64,000 nt of DNA from CAMLIZ01 sp036231905 (GTDB lineage Bacteria; Pseudomonadota; Gammaproteobacteria; Burkholderiales; Burkholderiaceae_C): assembly GCF_036231905.1 (NCBI RefSeq), contig NZ_JAZARE010000002.1, positions 1 through 64,000 of the forward strand, given 5' to 3'. Position 1 is the stretch's first letter; each line of letters begins with the position of its first letter. The position numbers and the translations under genes were made by a program. This document shows, in pieces, positions 19,074-29,649 of the stretch. The notes under the pieces were generated by a model that saw only the letters and a program-made list of their open reading frames with translations, was not told where the DNA came from and did not search any database.

Positions 19074-19808
19074 TCATCGGCCGGTGGTGGGGTAGCTGCT
19101 GCGGCGCAGTGCCTCGATCTGCTGTTCCAGCTCGCGCGGGTTGCGCTGCGCCGGCGGGCGGGCCTGCCAGGCGGCGACCAGCTCGGACTGCCGGCGCAGG
19201 AACTCCGCATCGCGGGCGGCGGTAGCGGCCGCGGCGCCCGTGGCTGCGGCGGGCGGCTGCACGGTGGCCTGCCACGCCGCCAGCTCACGCTCACGCTGCA
19301 CCGGGTCGCTCTGCAGCACCTCCAGCAGGGCCAGCTTGAGCAGGCGCGCCTCCCCACCGGACACCTCGCGCCGCTGCAGCCGCGCCGCCAAGCCTGCATC
19401 GAGCTCGCGCGCCAGCGGCACCAGCTGCGCGGAGCCTGGTTGCTCCGTGCGCAGGCGCCGGAAGCGCTGGGCAGCGTCGGCAAAGCGGAAGTAGTCGGCC
19501 AGGCGCTGCAGCTCGGCGGGGCCGTCGCTGCGCCCGGCGAGCTCTGCGCGCAGCCGCGCCCACTGGGCGGCGGTCACGCCGGGCGGGGCGCCGTTTGCAG
19601 CATCGCTGGCGACAGGGCCTGCGGGCAAGGTGGCCGCTTGGGCGGGCGTGACAGCCCGGGCGGGTTGGCGTTGCGCCGCGTCCACTGGAGAGGCGGCGGG
19701 CCACCGGGTGGCGGGCGCCGGCTGCGGCCACCAGGTGGCGGCCGCGAGCGCCACCAGCCCCACGGCACCCGCCAGAGCTCCCCACCGCCATTGGCGCCTC
19801 GCACTCAT
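19074..19808 (-). CDS. membrane-anchored protein, weakly lipase-chaperone-like
   Basis: About 244 residues. An N-terminal hydrophobic anchor (WGALAGAVGLVALAAATWW) precedes an Ala/Pro-rich linker and then a helical region rich in Arg and Leu. The segment ELQRLADYFRFADAAQRFRR recalls the start of lipase-specific foldases (LipB/Lif), but the consensus R-x-x-F-D-Y-(F/C)-L is not properly met. It immediately precedes, on the same strand, a secreted esterase, which would suit a periplasmic helper. This is a weak inference; otherwise hypothetical. Confidence 0.5.
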   Translation of the reverse strand: MSARRQWRWGALAGAVGLVALAAATWWPQPAPATRWPAASPVDAAQRQPARAVTPAQAATLPAGPVASDAANGAPPGVTAAQWARLRAELAGRSDGPAELQRLADYFRFADAAQRFRRLRTEQPGSAQLVPLARELDAGLAARLQRREVSGGEARLLKLALLEVLQSDPVQRERELAAWQATVQPPAAATGAAAATAARDAEFLRRQSELVAAWQARPPAQRNPRELEQQIEALRRSSYPTTGR

Positions 19809-19914
19809 CGGCGGAGTATGGCGCTGCCCCGGCGGCGCGCCAAGGGCGGCCTCCGGCCGCTGGCTCGCCGGGCAGCGAGCCTGGCCCGCAAAGTCAGGCG
19901 CCCGGCGCGGGACT

Positions 19915-20808
19915 TCAGTCGTCGGTGCGGAACTGGGTGTCCACCGCGTCCTTGCCGGCCAGCAGCTGCACCAGGGCCTGCACGTGGGGCGAGACGTCGC
20001 CGTTGACCAGTTCGGCCTTGGTGTTCGGATGCGCGGCGATGAAGCCGCCACCGGCCGGCAGCAGGTGCACGCGCACATCGGTGGCCTGGAAGACCTGCTT
20101 GTCGTCCTCGCCCACGATGCGGGTGCGCATCTCGCGGCCATCCACCAGCGTCACCGCGCCGGCGCCGATCACCTCGATGCCGCGCCCGCGCGACACCACC
20201 AGCGCGGTGTTCTCGTCGATGCCCACGCCGATGAGCTTGGGGTTGTGGGCCACCACCGCCAGCAGCCGGCTCAGGCGGCCGCGCTCGGAGAAGTGCTGGT
20301 CGATCACCGCGTTCAGCACGAAGCCCAGGCCCACCACCAGGCTCACGTCGGTGGTGATCGGGCTTTCGCCGCTGGCCATGTGGCCCAGCATGTGCTCGGA
20401 CATGGCCGACGCGCCCGCACTGGTGCCGCCGATGCAGATGCCGCGCTCGATGTACGACTCGCGCATCGCCTCGCACAGGCGGGTGCCGCTCACCAGCGCG
20501 AGCAGCTTCTTCTGGTCGCCACCGGTCATGAAGACGCCGCGCGCCTGACGCACTTTTTCATAGAGCTCGGCGTCGTTGGCCTGGTCGCGCTGGTCCACGT
20601 GCAGGGCTTCTACCCGCTTCACGCCGATCTCGTGAAAGCCGCGCCGGTAGATCTTCCACATTTCCTCCGGCTCCTCGGTGGCGGCCGTGAGCACCAGCAC
20701 CGGGCCCTGCCCCTGCGGCAGCAGTTCCACGAAGCGCTGCAGCACGGGCATGTCGCCCTCGCGCTCTTCGGCGCCACCAACGATCACCAGGTGTCCGGGT
20801 TTTTTCAA
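19915..20808 (-). CDS. cphB: cyanophycinase
   Basis: Serine-type peptidase (S51 family) that releases Asp-Arg dipeptides from cyanophycin, about 297 residues. GHLVIVGGAEE opens the chain, FMTGGDQKKL follows, and the nucleophile lies in IGGTSAGASAMSEHM. IGVGIDENTALVV and the C-terminal HLLPAGGGFI segment are also typical. The start is TTG at 20806-20808, supported by AGGAG (complement of 20816-20820) seven bases upstream; no in-frame ATG gives a full N-terminus. No cyanophycin synthetase gene is present in this window, so it may serve a distant cphA or another dipeptide. Confidence 0.88.
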   Translation of the reverse strand: MKKPGHLVIVGGAEEREGDMPVLQRFVELLPQGQGPVLVLTAATEEPEEMWKIYRRGFHEIGVKRVEALHVDQRDQANDAELYEKVRQARGVFMTGGDQKKLLALVSGTRLCEAMRESYIERGICIGGTSAGASAMSEHMLGHMASGESPITTDVSLVVGLGFVLNAVIDQHFSERGRLSRLLAVVAHNPKLIGVGIDENTALVVSRGRGIEVIGAGAVTLVDGREMRTRIVGEDDKQVFQATDVRVHLLPAGGGFIAAHPNTKAELVNGDVSPHVQALVQLLAGKDAVDTQFRTDD

Positions 20809-20923
20809 GGCAGGGCTCCTCTGTTCGGGGGGTTCAGGTCTCCAGCAAGCGCCGCGCCCTCGAAGTGGGCACAGTAGCTGCCGAAGTGGCAGCAGCGCTG
20901 CAGGTGCAGCGCGGGAGACCGTC

Positions 20924-22402
20924 ATGCGCCACGCCCTCGTACCGCTCGTGATCGCCCTGGCCTGCGGCTGCACGACAACCGTGCAGAACCCGGTGACCGG
21001 CCAGCCCGAACGCACGGTCATGGACGAACGCAGCGAGGTGCAGGAAGGCGCCAAGGAGCACCAGGCGGTGCTGGCCGAATACGGCACGGTGCAGGACCCG
21101 CGGGTGCAGGCCTATGTCACGGAGCTCGGCCGCCGCCTGGCGCGCCAGTCCGAACGCGCCCAGCTGGACTGGCACTTCACCGTGCTGGACAGCCCGGAGG
21201 TGAACGCCTTCGCCCTGCCCGGCGGTTATGTGTACGTGACGCGCGGCATCATGGCCTACATGGACAGCGAGGCGGACCTGGCCGGCGTGATGGGCCATGA
21301 GATCGGCCACGTGACCGCCCGCCATGGCGCCCAGCGCGCCACCAAGCAGCAGACCGCCGGCCTGGGCGTGCTGGCCGCCACGGTGCTGGGCGCCATCCTG
21401 GAAGGGCGCGGCGTGAGCGGTGCCGGCCAGGTGGCCTCGCAGATCTCGCAGACCGCCGCGGCCGGCTACATCGCCCACTACAGCCGCGACCAGGAGCTGC
21501 AGGCCGACCGGCTGGGGGCCGAATACCTGTCACGCGCGGGCTACAACCCGCGCAACATGGTGGACGTGATCCAGCTGCTGCGCTACCAGGACCAGTTTGC
21601 TGCCGAGGTGGCGCGCAGCGAGGGCCGCACGGCGCAGCAAGGGCCCAGTTGGCTGGCATCCCACCCGAGCAACGAGCAGCGCCTGCACGACATCACCTCC
21701 ATTGCGGCCAACTACCGCGGCAGCTACGGCGACGACGGTCGCGCCCGCTACCAGCAGCTGATCAACGGCATGGCCTTCGGCGAAACACGCGAGCAGGGTG
21801 TCACGCGCGGCCGCAACTTCTATCACGAGCCGCTGGGCTTTGCGATCACCGCGCCGGCCGGCTGGAAGATCCAGAACGAGCCGAACGCGGTGGCGCTGGT
21901 CAACCCGGACAGCACCGCCGGCCTGGTGCTGCAGATGGTGCCGGAGAAGGCCGGCAGCAGCGCCGAGGACATCCTGCGCAACGTCATCAAACCGGAGCAG
22001 GGCCGCACCGAGCGCTATTCGATCAACGGCATGCCGGCCACCCACTTTGCCGGCACCCGGCGCAACGAACAAGGCCGCGCCGAGCCGGTGGAAGCCACCG
22101 TGGTGAGCGGCCCCTCAGGGCGCAACTACCTGCTGGCCTACAGCGGCGCGGACGCGGCCAGCCTGCAACGCGCCCACGGCCAGATGCGCGAAGCCGAAGC
22201 CTCCTTCCGCCCGCTGAGCGCGGCCGACCGCAACGCCGCGCGGCCGTGGACCGTGCGCACCGTGCCCTACCCGCGCGGCGGCTTCGCGGAGCTGGCGCGC
22301 CAGTCGCCGCTGCCCCATGCCGAGCGCCACCTGCGCCTGCTCAACGGCTTTTATGGCGGCGGCGAGCCAGCGCCGGGGCAACTGGTGAAAACCGTCCAGT
22401 GA
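20924..22402 (+). CDS. M48-family metalloprotease lipoprotein
   Basis: About 492 residues. The N-terminus (VPLVIALACGC) looks like a lipoprotein signal, so it probably sits at a membrane facing the periplasm. The zinc motif HEIGH is at 125-129 in MGHEIGHVTARH, with the third ligand in QELQADRLGAEYL, as in M48 peptidases of the YggG/BepA group. The C-terminal 200 residues, after a GFAITAPAGW segment, form a separate unassigned domain. Its TGA overlaps the first of three 74-bp tandem repeats. It is transcribed divergently from cphB, with a 115-base gap. Confidence 0.88.
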   Translation: MRHALVPLVIALACGCTTTVQNPVTGQPERTVMDERSEVQEGAKEHQAVLAEYGTVQDPRVQAYVTELGRRLARQSERAQLDWHFTVLDSPEVNAFALPGGYVYVTRGIMAYMDSEADLAGVMGHEIGHVTARHGAQRATKQQTAGLGVLAATVLGAILEGRGVSGAGQVASQISQTAAAGYIAHYSRDQELQADRLGAEYLSRAGYNPRNMVDVIQLLRYQDQFAAEVARSEGRTAQQGPSWLASHPSNEQRLHDITSIAANYRGSYGDDGRARYQQLINGMAFGETREQGVTRGRNFYHEPLGFAITAPAGWKIQNEPNAVALVNPDSTAGLVLQMVPEKAGSSAEDILRNVIKPEQGRTERYSINGMPATHFAGTRRNEQGRAEPVEATVVSGPSGRNYLLAYSGADAASLQRAHGQMREAEASFRPLSAADRNAARPWTVRTVPYPRGGFAELARQSPLPHAERHLRLLNGFYGGGEPAPGQLVKTVQ

Positions 22403-22622
22403 GCACCGCACGGCCGCTCCGAAGGTGCTCGCTCCCCCTTGGGGGGACGGCGCACAGCGCCAAGGGGGCCCAATGAGCACCGCACGGCCGCTCCGAAGGT
22501 GCTCGCTCCCCCTTGGGGGGACGGCGCGCAGCGCCAAGGGGGCCCAATGAGCACCGCACGGCCGCTCCGAAGGTGCTCGCTCCTCCTTGGGGGGACGGCG
22601 CGCAGCGCCAAGGGGGTCTCAT
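22401..22622 (+). repeat. three tandem copies of a 74-bp GC-rich element
   Basis: Units 22401-22474, 22475-22548 and 22549-22622 differ by only a few bases. Each starts GAGCACCGCACGGCC and holds a strong stem-loop: CCCCCTTGG pairs with CCAAGGGGG, enclosing an inner GGCGC/GCGCC stem. Similar elements are common between genes in Burkholderiales. The first copy begins inside the M48 stop codon, and each junction creates an ATG; the last one is the methyltransferase start, with AAGGGGG from the repeat as its Shine-Dalgarno. Confidence 0.92.
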
Positions 22623-23160
22623 GAACGTGCAGCGCCTGAACCTCGGCTGCGGGCCGCACCCGCCGGCCGGCTGGATCAATGCGGACAGCAGGGCGGCCGA
22701 GGGCGTGCAGCTGGTGGGTGACATCCGCGACGGCCTGGCGCTGGCCGACGCGAGCATCGACTACGCGGTGGCCATCCACTTCCTGCAGGACCTGCATTGG
22801 CCCGACATCCCGAACGCACTGAGCGAGATCCGGCGGGTGCTCAAGCCCGGCGCGGTGTTGCGCCTGGCCCTGCCGGACCTGGACCGGGCCATCGACGCCT
22901 ACCGCCGCGGCGACGCCGCCTACTTCTACGTGCCAGACGAACACGCCCGCAGCATCGGCGCCAAGCTGGTGACGCAGATCATCTGGTACGGCTCGGTGTT
23001 CACGCCGTTCACCTACGGCTTCGCGGAGGAACTGCTGGAAAACGCCGGTTATTCCAACATCCGCCGCTGCGCCTTTGGCGAGACCACGAGCGAGTGGCCC
23101 GACATCGTGGCGCTGGACAACCGGGAGCGCGAAAGCCTGTTCGTGGAAGCCCGGGCGTGA
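22621..23160 (+). CDS. class I SAM-dependent methyltransferase
   Basis: 179 residues of the Rossmann-type methyltransferase fold. The SAM-binding motif I is LNLGCGPHPP, followed by ADSRAAEGVQLVGDIRD and by AIHFLQDLHWPDIPNALSEIRRVLKPGAVLRLALPD, the usual order for type 11 methyltransferases. A C-terminal extension around FTYGFAEELLENAGY matches small Burkholderiales enzymes of unknown substrate. The ATG is formed at the end of the third tandem repeat, so its translation signal depends on that repeat. Confidence 0.85.
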   Translation: MNVQRLNLGCGPHPPAGWINADSRAAEGVQLVGDIRDGLALADASIDYAVAIHFLQDLHWPDIPNALSEIRRVLKPGAVLRLALPDLDRAIDAYRRGDAAYFYVPDEHARSIGAKLVTQIIWYGSVFTPFTYGFAEELLENAGYSNIRRCAFGETTSEWPDIVALDNRERESLFVEARA

Positions 23161-23182
23161 TGGTGCGCGCCGGCGGCGCCGC

Positions 23183-25444
23183 TCACCAGTGCAGTTCGCC
23201 GAGGTCGAACTGCAGCTTGGCAAACACCTCGGTGCTGCGGCTGGGTGCAGCCGGCAGGCCGGTGGCCCCGCGTGTGGCACCCACGTAGAGCACCGTGCCA
23301 GCAGAGCGCCGCCAGGCATAGGTGAGCGACTGCGCGGTTTCCGCATCCTTGCCGCTGCCGGCACGCTCGAAGCTGCGCCGCTGCAGGATGAGCCGCACCG
23401 ATTGCCGCGCAGCCACATGCCAGACGCCCAGCAGCTGCACCGCGGTTTCCTCGTAGCGCCCTTCCACCGGGTTGTCGAGCACCAGCGCCTCCAGGCGCGG
23501 ATGCAGTTCCAGCCACCGCAGAGGCCGGGTCTGGATGTCGACGCCGAACTTGCGTCCGCTGACCACGCGGCCGTCGGCATTGGCGGACACATCCACCATG
23601 CGGCCGGTGTCGAACCATGCTTCGGCCAGCGGCACCCATTCGGCCGGCGTCGTCTCCCCCCAGAGGTGCACGTAGCGCGCCTGCTGCAAGGGAGCCCCGG
23701 CGCGCACCCGCAGCTTTTCATCGGGCACCAGCTCGATCATGGCCTCGCTGTTGTGCGCGCCCGCCACCCACAGGCCCGGCACCCAGCGCTGCAGCACCGC
23801 CTGGCCGGTGCTGCGCTCCTCGGTGCGCTGGGTGTTGAGGTACAGGTTCACCTGGTTGAAGGGCCCGAGGCTGAACCACTGGTGGCCGTGGTTTGCGACG
23901 AGCTTGCGGATGCCCGCCTGGGCCACGAAACCGGCGTCGTTGCGGAAGCCCTCGCTGATCTCCTGGTAGCTCACATCTGTTTCGCTGTTGTCGGTGCGGC
24001 CGTAGAGGTCGAGGTAGGCCAGCCCGCCCCTGCGCGCCGCACCCTGGCGCAGCACGCCCTCCGGGTCGGCGAAGGCGGTGGTGCGCGAGCCCATCGCCTG
24101 CGCCTTCAGGCGCCAGCTGTCGGTGATCAGCCACTGGCCGTCGGCCCCCGCCACCATGTTGTCGCCCGCGCTGCCACCCGCGGCATCGTCATAGCGCCGC
24201 CCGGCGACGATGCCGCCCAGCGACACGCTGCCCAGGTGCCACAGCCCGCGCGACATCACCGCGTCATTGGCGGGTTGCAGGGCGAAGCCGGTGCCATAGG
24301 CGCCGGGGATCGGCGTGAGGCCGCCGCCCTTGTCGCGCAGGGCGAGCGCGGCCGCGGTGAGCCCTTCGCCGCGCCAGGTGCCGCGCACGCCCCAGCGCGG
24401 GTCGTTGATGCTGCGCATGTACAGCGCGTCGGTGGGCGACACCAGCAGGTCGCTGGACTCCAGGAAGAACGGCCGCTTCTCGGTGAGGAAGAGCGCGAAG
24501 CGGGTGTTGCGCGACAGCTGCGGCTCGTCCAGCGCCACCTGGGAAAAATCGGGGTTGATGGTCGCGTCCAGCACCAGCTCCGGGCGGGGACGCCACTTCA
24601 GGTCGAGCGAGGCCTTGGCTTCGCTGGCAGTGTCGCGAGGCGCATCGTGGGGCCGGTCGTCGGTGCGGCGCAGCGTGAGCGTGGGACGCACCTGCAGGAA
24701 GTTGCTGTCCACCGGCGGCTCGAAGCCCTGCAGCGGCTGCAGCATGTCGATGAAGGACAACGCCTCCTGCGGCAAGGGCACCGTGAGCGTCAGCGTGACG
24801 TTCTCGCGCGGGATGCGCCGGCCCACCATCAGGCGCCAGCTGCCGCTGCGCGCCGTGTAGCGCAAGGACGAGTACGGCACACGGAACACCACGGTGTAGC
24901 CCTTGTCGTGCCGCGACACCGCGCTGTCGAAGTCGAAGTCGGGTGAGAAGTCCTCGCTGTCGTTGGCAGCCGTGTGCAGGCCGTCGCCGGTGGAGCCCGA
25001 GGCGCTGACGCGGAAGAACTGGGCCGCCTTGCGTGCGCCGATCGGGTCGACGTAGAGCACCACGAAATCCTGCGTGCGGTTCACCTGGTCATGGCGCACC
25101 AGCGGCGCGCGGATGCGCTGGGGTTCCGGGTCTAGCGCCGTCACGCCCACGTATAGCGCCTTGTCGTCGTACAGCACCTGCACCTGGGTGTTGTGAGTGG
25201 GCGCCACGCCGCGCACCGGCTGGATCACATAGGTGCGCTCGAACACCGGAGCGCGCTGCCAGGCCGGATGCGCCAGCGTGCCGTCCAGCACGATGTGCTC
25301 GTCGGGCTGCAGGCGCACGGCCTGGATGGGCTGCTCGGCTGGACTGTCGGCCGCGCGGGCCAAGGTGAAGGCGCCCGCGGCGGCCAGGCAGGCGGTGAGC
25401 ACGGCGGTGCGCAGGAAGCGCGGGCGGCGTTGCGGGCGGGTCAT
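23183..25444 (-). CDS. DUF5916 protein with N-terminal CBM9-like domain
   Basis: About 753 residues with a signal peptide (FLRTAVLTACLAAAGAFTLARA). The first 220 residues form a carbohydrate-binding family 9-like beta-sandwich (HIVLDGTLAHPAWQRAP, VQVLYDDKALYVGVTALD). The remainder is the DUF5916 region, recognisable by INPDFSQVALDEPQLSRNTRFALFLTEKRPFFLES. Family members are secreted or outer-membrane-associated and have no defined activity; a beta-barrel-like C-terminus is plausible. It is convergent with the methyltransferase gene. Confidence 0.85.
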   Translation of the reverse strand: MTRPQRRPRFLRTAVLTACLAAAGAFTLARAADSPAEQPIQAVRLQPDEHIVLDGTLAHPAWQRAPVFERTYVIQPVRGVAPTHNTQVQVLYDDKALYVGVTALDPEPQRIRAPLVRHDQVNRTQDFVVLYVDPIGARKAAQFFRVSASGSTGDGLHTAANDSEDFSPDFDFDSAVSRHDKGYTVVFRVPYSSLRYTARSGSWRLMVGRRIPRENVTLTLTVPLPQEALSFIDMLQPLQGFEPPVDSNFLQVRPTLTLRRTDDRPHDAPRDTASEAKASLDLKWRPRPELVLDATINPDFSQVALDEPQLSRNTRFALFLTEKRPFFLESSDLLVSPTDALYMRSINDPRWGVRGTWRGEGLTAAALALRDKGGGLTPIPGAYGTGFALQPANDAVMSRGLWHLGSVSLGGIVAGRRYDDAAGGSAGDNMVAGADGQWLITDSWRLKAQAMGSRTTAFADPEGVLRQGAARRGGLAYLDLYGRTDNSETDVSYQEISEGFRNDAGFVAQAGIRKLVANHGHQWFSLGPFNQVNLYLNTQRTEERSTGQAVLQRWVPGLWVAGAHNSEAMIELVPDEKLRVRAGAPLQQARYVHLWGETTPAEWVPLAEAWFDTGRMVDVSANADGRVVSGRKFGVDIQTRPLRWLELHPRLEALVLDNPVEGRYEETAVQLLGVWHVAARQSVRLILQRRSFERAGSGKDAETAQSLTYAWRRSAGTVLYVGATRGATGLPAAPSRSTEVFAKLQFDLGELHW

Positions 25445-25641
25445 CGGGGGTGCTGGGGTTGAAGGGCGGGCGCGATTGTCGTGGCAGCCGTGCGGGCGGT
25501 GCATGCTCGCCTTCCCCCTAGGATGCGCGGCTGTTCGCTGCTTGAGCGGGTGGTCGATGGTCTCCTGCCACGAACGTTCGAAGCAAAGCCCCGGACGGGC
25601 GGCCGCGTGCGCCTCATCCGCTGGCCCTCGCGGCGCAGTTG

Positions 25642-26517
25642 CTAGCCTTTCAGAACCAGCGACCCTTCCGGGTATCGCGCGCACATGAATTCCACGAACG
25701 CGCGCACCTTCGGCGAGGGCAGGCGACGAGACGTGTGCAAGACCCACAGCGCGACCTCCACGTCCGAGACGGCGCCCCACTGAACCAGTTCTCCGCGGCT
25801 GAGCTGGTCCCACGCGATCGACTGCGGCATCAGCGCCGCGCCCGCGCCGGCCACCGCTGCGTCGCGGATCATGAGAAACGATGAAAGCCGCAGCTTCGGC
25901 AGCGGCTCGATCACCAGGCGCCCTCCGTCCAAGCGCCAGTGCGTCGGCTGGAAGTTAGCAGACACGACAGCCGGTACCGGCAGGACGGCGCCGGGTTCGG
26001 GCATCGGCACCGAAGGCGCCGCCACGACCACCAGCCGGTCCTTGGCGAAGCAGCGACCCACCAGGCTGCTGTCCGGCGAGGGGTTGACCCGGACCGAGAC
26101 GTCGAACTGCTCTTCCACCAGGTCGACGATGCGGTCGTCCGACACCACCTCGAAAGTGACCTCGGGGTAGGCCGCGCAGAACTCGGCGCAGATGCATCCC
26201 ATCGCGAGCTGGGAGAACAGCACCGGCGCCGCGACACGCAGGCGGCCGCGCGGCGTGGCCTGCCCCTCTCGTGCGGCCGTCACCGCGTCCACCATCTCGT
26301 GCATCGGCCCTTCGGTGCGCGCCGCCAGCAGCTCGCCGGCCTCGGTCAGCTGGATGCCGCGAGCGCTGCGCTCCACGAGCCGCACCCCCAGTGCCTCCTC
26401 GAGGCCGGCGATGCGGCGCGACAAGGTGGCCTTGGACCGGCCGCTGGCGCGGCTGGCCTTGCCGAGACCGCCGCTCGAAGCCACCAGAGCGAAGTCGGCC
26501 AGCGCATTGAGATCCAT
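25642..26517 (-). CDS. LysR-family transcriptional regulator
   Basis: About 291 residues. The HTH is at the N-terminus (LNALADFALVASSGGLGKASRASGRSKATLSRRIAGLEEALG), followed by the effector-binding periplasmic-type domain (RGRLRVAAPVLFSQLAMG). Length is usual. It is divergent from an NmrA-type oxidoreductase gene with a 106-bp shared regulatory region containing an inverted repeat, the classical LysR target layout. The effector is unknown. Confidence 0.92.
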   Translation of the reverse strand: MDLNALADFALVASSGGLGKASRASGRSKATLSRRIAGLEEALGVRLVERSARGIQLTEAGELLAARTEGPMHEMVDAVTAAREGQATPRGRLRVAAPVLFSQLAMGCICAEFCAAYPEVTFEVVSDDRIVDLVEEQFDVSVRVNPSPDSSLVGRCFAKDRLVVVAAPSVPMPEPGAVLPVPAVVSANFQPTHWRLDGGRLVIEPLPKLRLSSFLMIRDAAVAGAGAALMPQSIAWDQLSRGELVQWGAVSDVEVALWVLHTSRRLPSPKVRAFVEFMCARYPEGSLVLKG

Positions 26518-26559
26518 GATGTTCCAATAGTGAAACGAGGTGTCTCGATTCTGCCGTCT

Positions 26560-26579
26560 TCGTTCCGATCCCGGAACGA
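26560..26579. promoter_or_regulatory. candidate LysR operator
   Basis: Inverted repeat TCGTTCC (26560-26566) and GGAACGA (26573-26579) with a six-base centre, containing the T-N11-A pattern of LysR boxes. It lies 43 bp before its regulator's start and 44 bp before the NmrA-type gene, so it could control both. Confidence 0.55.
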
Positions 26580-26623
26580 CATATCGTTTGATCTCACACA
26601 CCAACCCTTCCCAGGAGATTCGA

Positions 26624-27493
26624 ATGAGCGTCCTCGTCATCGGTGCCACCGGCACCATTGGTTCCCTCGTCGTTCAAGGCTTGGCCGCTGCAGGCGCCGA
26701 CGTCCGGGCCCTCGTCCGCACAGCAGGCAGGAAGCGCTTTCCTGAAGGTGTCACCGAAGTGGTCGGTGACCTGACCGATGTGCCCTCGCTGCGAGCAGCG
26801 TTCGCGTCGGTGCGCACCTTGTTCCTGCTCAATGCGGTGACGGCCGACGAAGTCACGCAGGCGCTCGTTGCACTCAACCTGGCACGCGAGGCGGGCATCG
26901 AGCGCATCGTCTACCTGTCAGTGATCCACGCCGAGCCGTACACCAACGTGCCGCACTTCACCGGCAAGCACACCGTGGAGCGAATGATCGAGAGCATGGA
27001 CATTCCCGCGACCATCCTGCGTCCGGCGTACTTCATGCAGAACGACCTGACAGTCCAGCAAGTGATCCGGAGCTATGGCGTCTATCCGATGCCGATCGGG
27101 TCGGCAGGTGTCGCGATGGTCGACGCGCGAGACATCGCCGACATCGCCGTCTCCGAACTGCTGCGACGCGACAAGGCCGCCGACGCACTGCCACGCATGA
27201 CGCTCGACCTCACCGGTCCGGAAGTGCTGACCGGTCACTCCGCGGCCAAGGCCTGGAGTGCGGCGCTGGAGCGTGAGATCGGCTACGGCGGCAACGACGT
27301 CGTGGCCTTCGAAGGCCAGATGGCGCAGTTCAGCCCGTCGTGGTTTGCCTATGACATGCGCCTGATGATGTCGGGCATCCAGACGATCGGCATGCACGGA
27401 GCCGAAGCAACGGTGGACCGGCTGGAGGAGATCCTGGGGCACCCGCTGCGCAGGTACGCCGACTTCGTCAAGGAGGCGATCGAGGCCGCTTGA
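26624..27493 (+). CDS. NmrA-like NAD(P)-binding oxidoreductase
   Basis: 289 residues of the atypical SDR (NmrA/HSCARG-like) group. The nucleotide motif is VIGATGTIGSLVVQGL at the N-terminus, VVGDLTD marks the adenine pocket, and ILRPAYFMQNDL with VDARDIADIAV are the family's central motifs. The usual SDR Tyr-x-x-x-Lys pair is not obvious, as in many members that act as NAD(P)H sensors or quinone reductases. AGGAG precedes the ATG. It is probably regulated by the divergent LysR protein. Confidence 0.88.
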   Translation: MSVLVIGATGTIGSLVVQGLAAAGADVRALVRTAGRKRFPEGVTEVVGDLTDVPSLRAAFASVRTLFLLNAVTADEVTQALVALNLAREAGIERIVYLSVIHAEPYTNVPHFTGKHTVERMIESMDIPATILRPAYFMQNDLTVQQVIRSYGVYPMPIGSAGVAMVDARDIADIAVSELLRRDKAADALPRMTLDLTGPEVLTGHSAAKAWSAALEREIGYGGNDVVAFEGQMAQFSPSWFAYDMRLMMSGIQTIGMHGAEATVDRLEEILGHPLRRYADFVKEAIEAA

Positions 27494-27646
27494 TCACCGG
27501 CGCATGCGCGCGCCCGGGCGGTGCGCAGGCGGAAGTCGCCTCCTGGCCAGGCCCGGAATGGGCATGCCGGTTGCACGCCTTCTCGAACCCCTACAGCGGC
27601 GCCAGCCTGCGCGAGGTGGACTGGACGCCGCGATCGGTCGTGCACC

Positions 27647-29539
<1,893 letters not shown>

Positions 29540-29649
29540 TCGGAGGGCACCCTCGCGCAGCGAGCGCCGGCAGATGAAGCGCCGGCGGCTGCCCGTCCGA
29601 TGGCTTGGCTCGCTCGGTCGTGGCATGCAGGCACCCCGGCCCTGCCCCT

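Noticed and set aside
22401..22622. Possible CRISPR array
   Set aside because: The 74-bp units abut each other with no unique spacers, and there are no cas genes.
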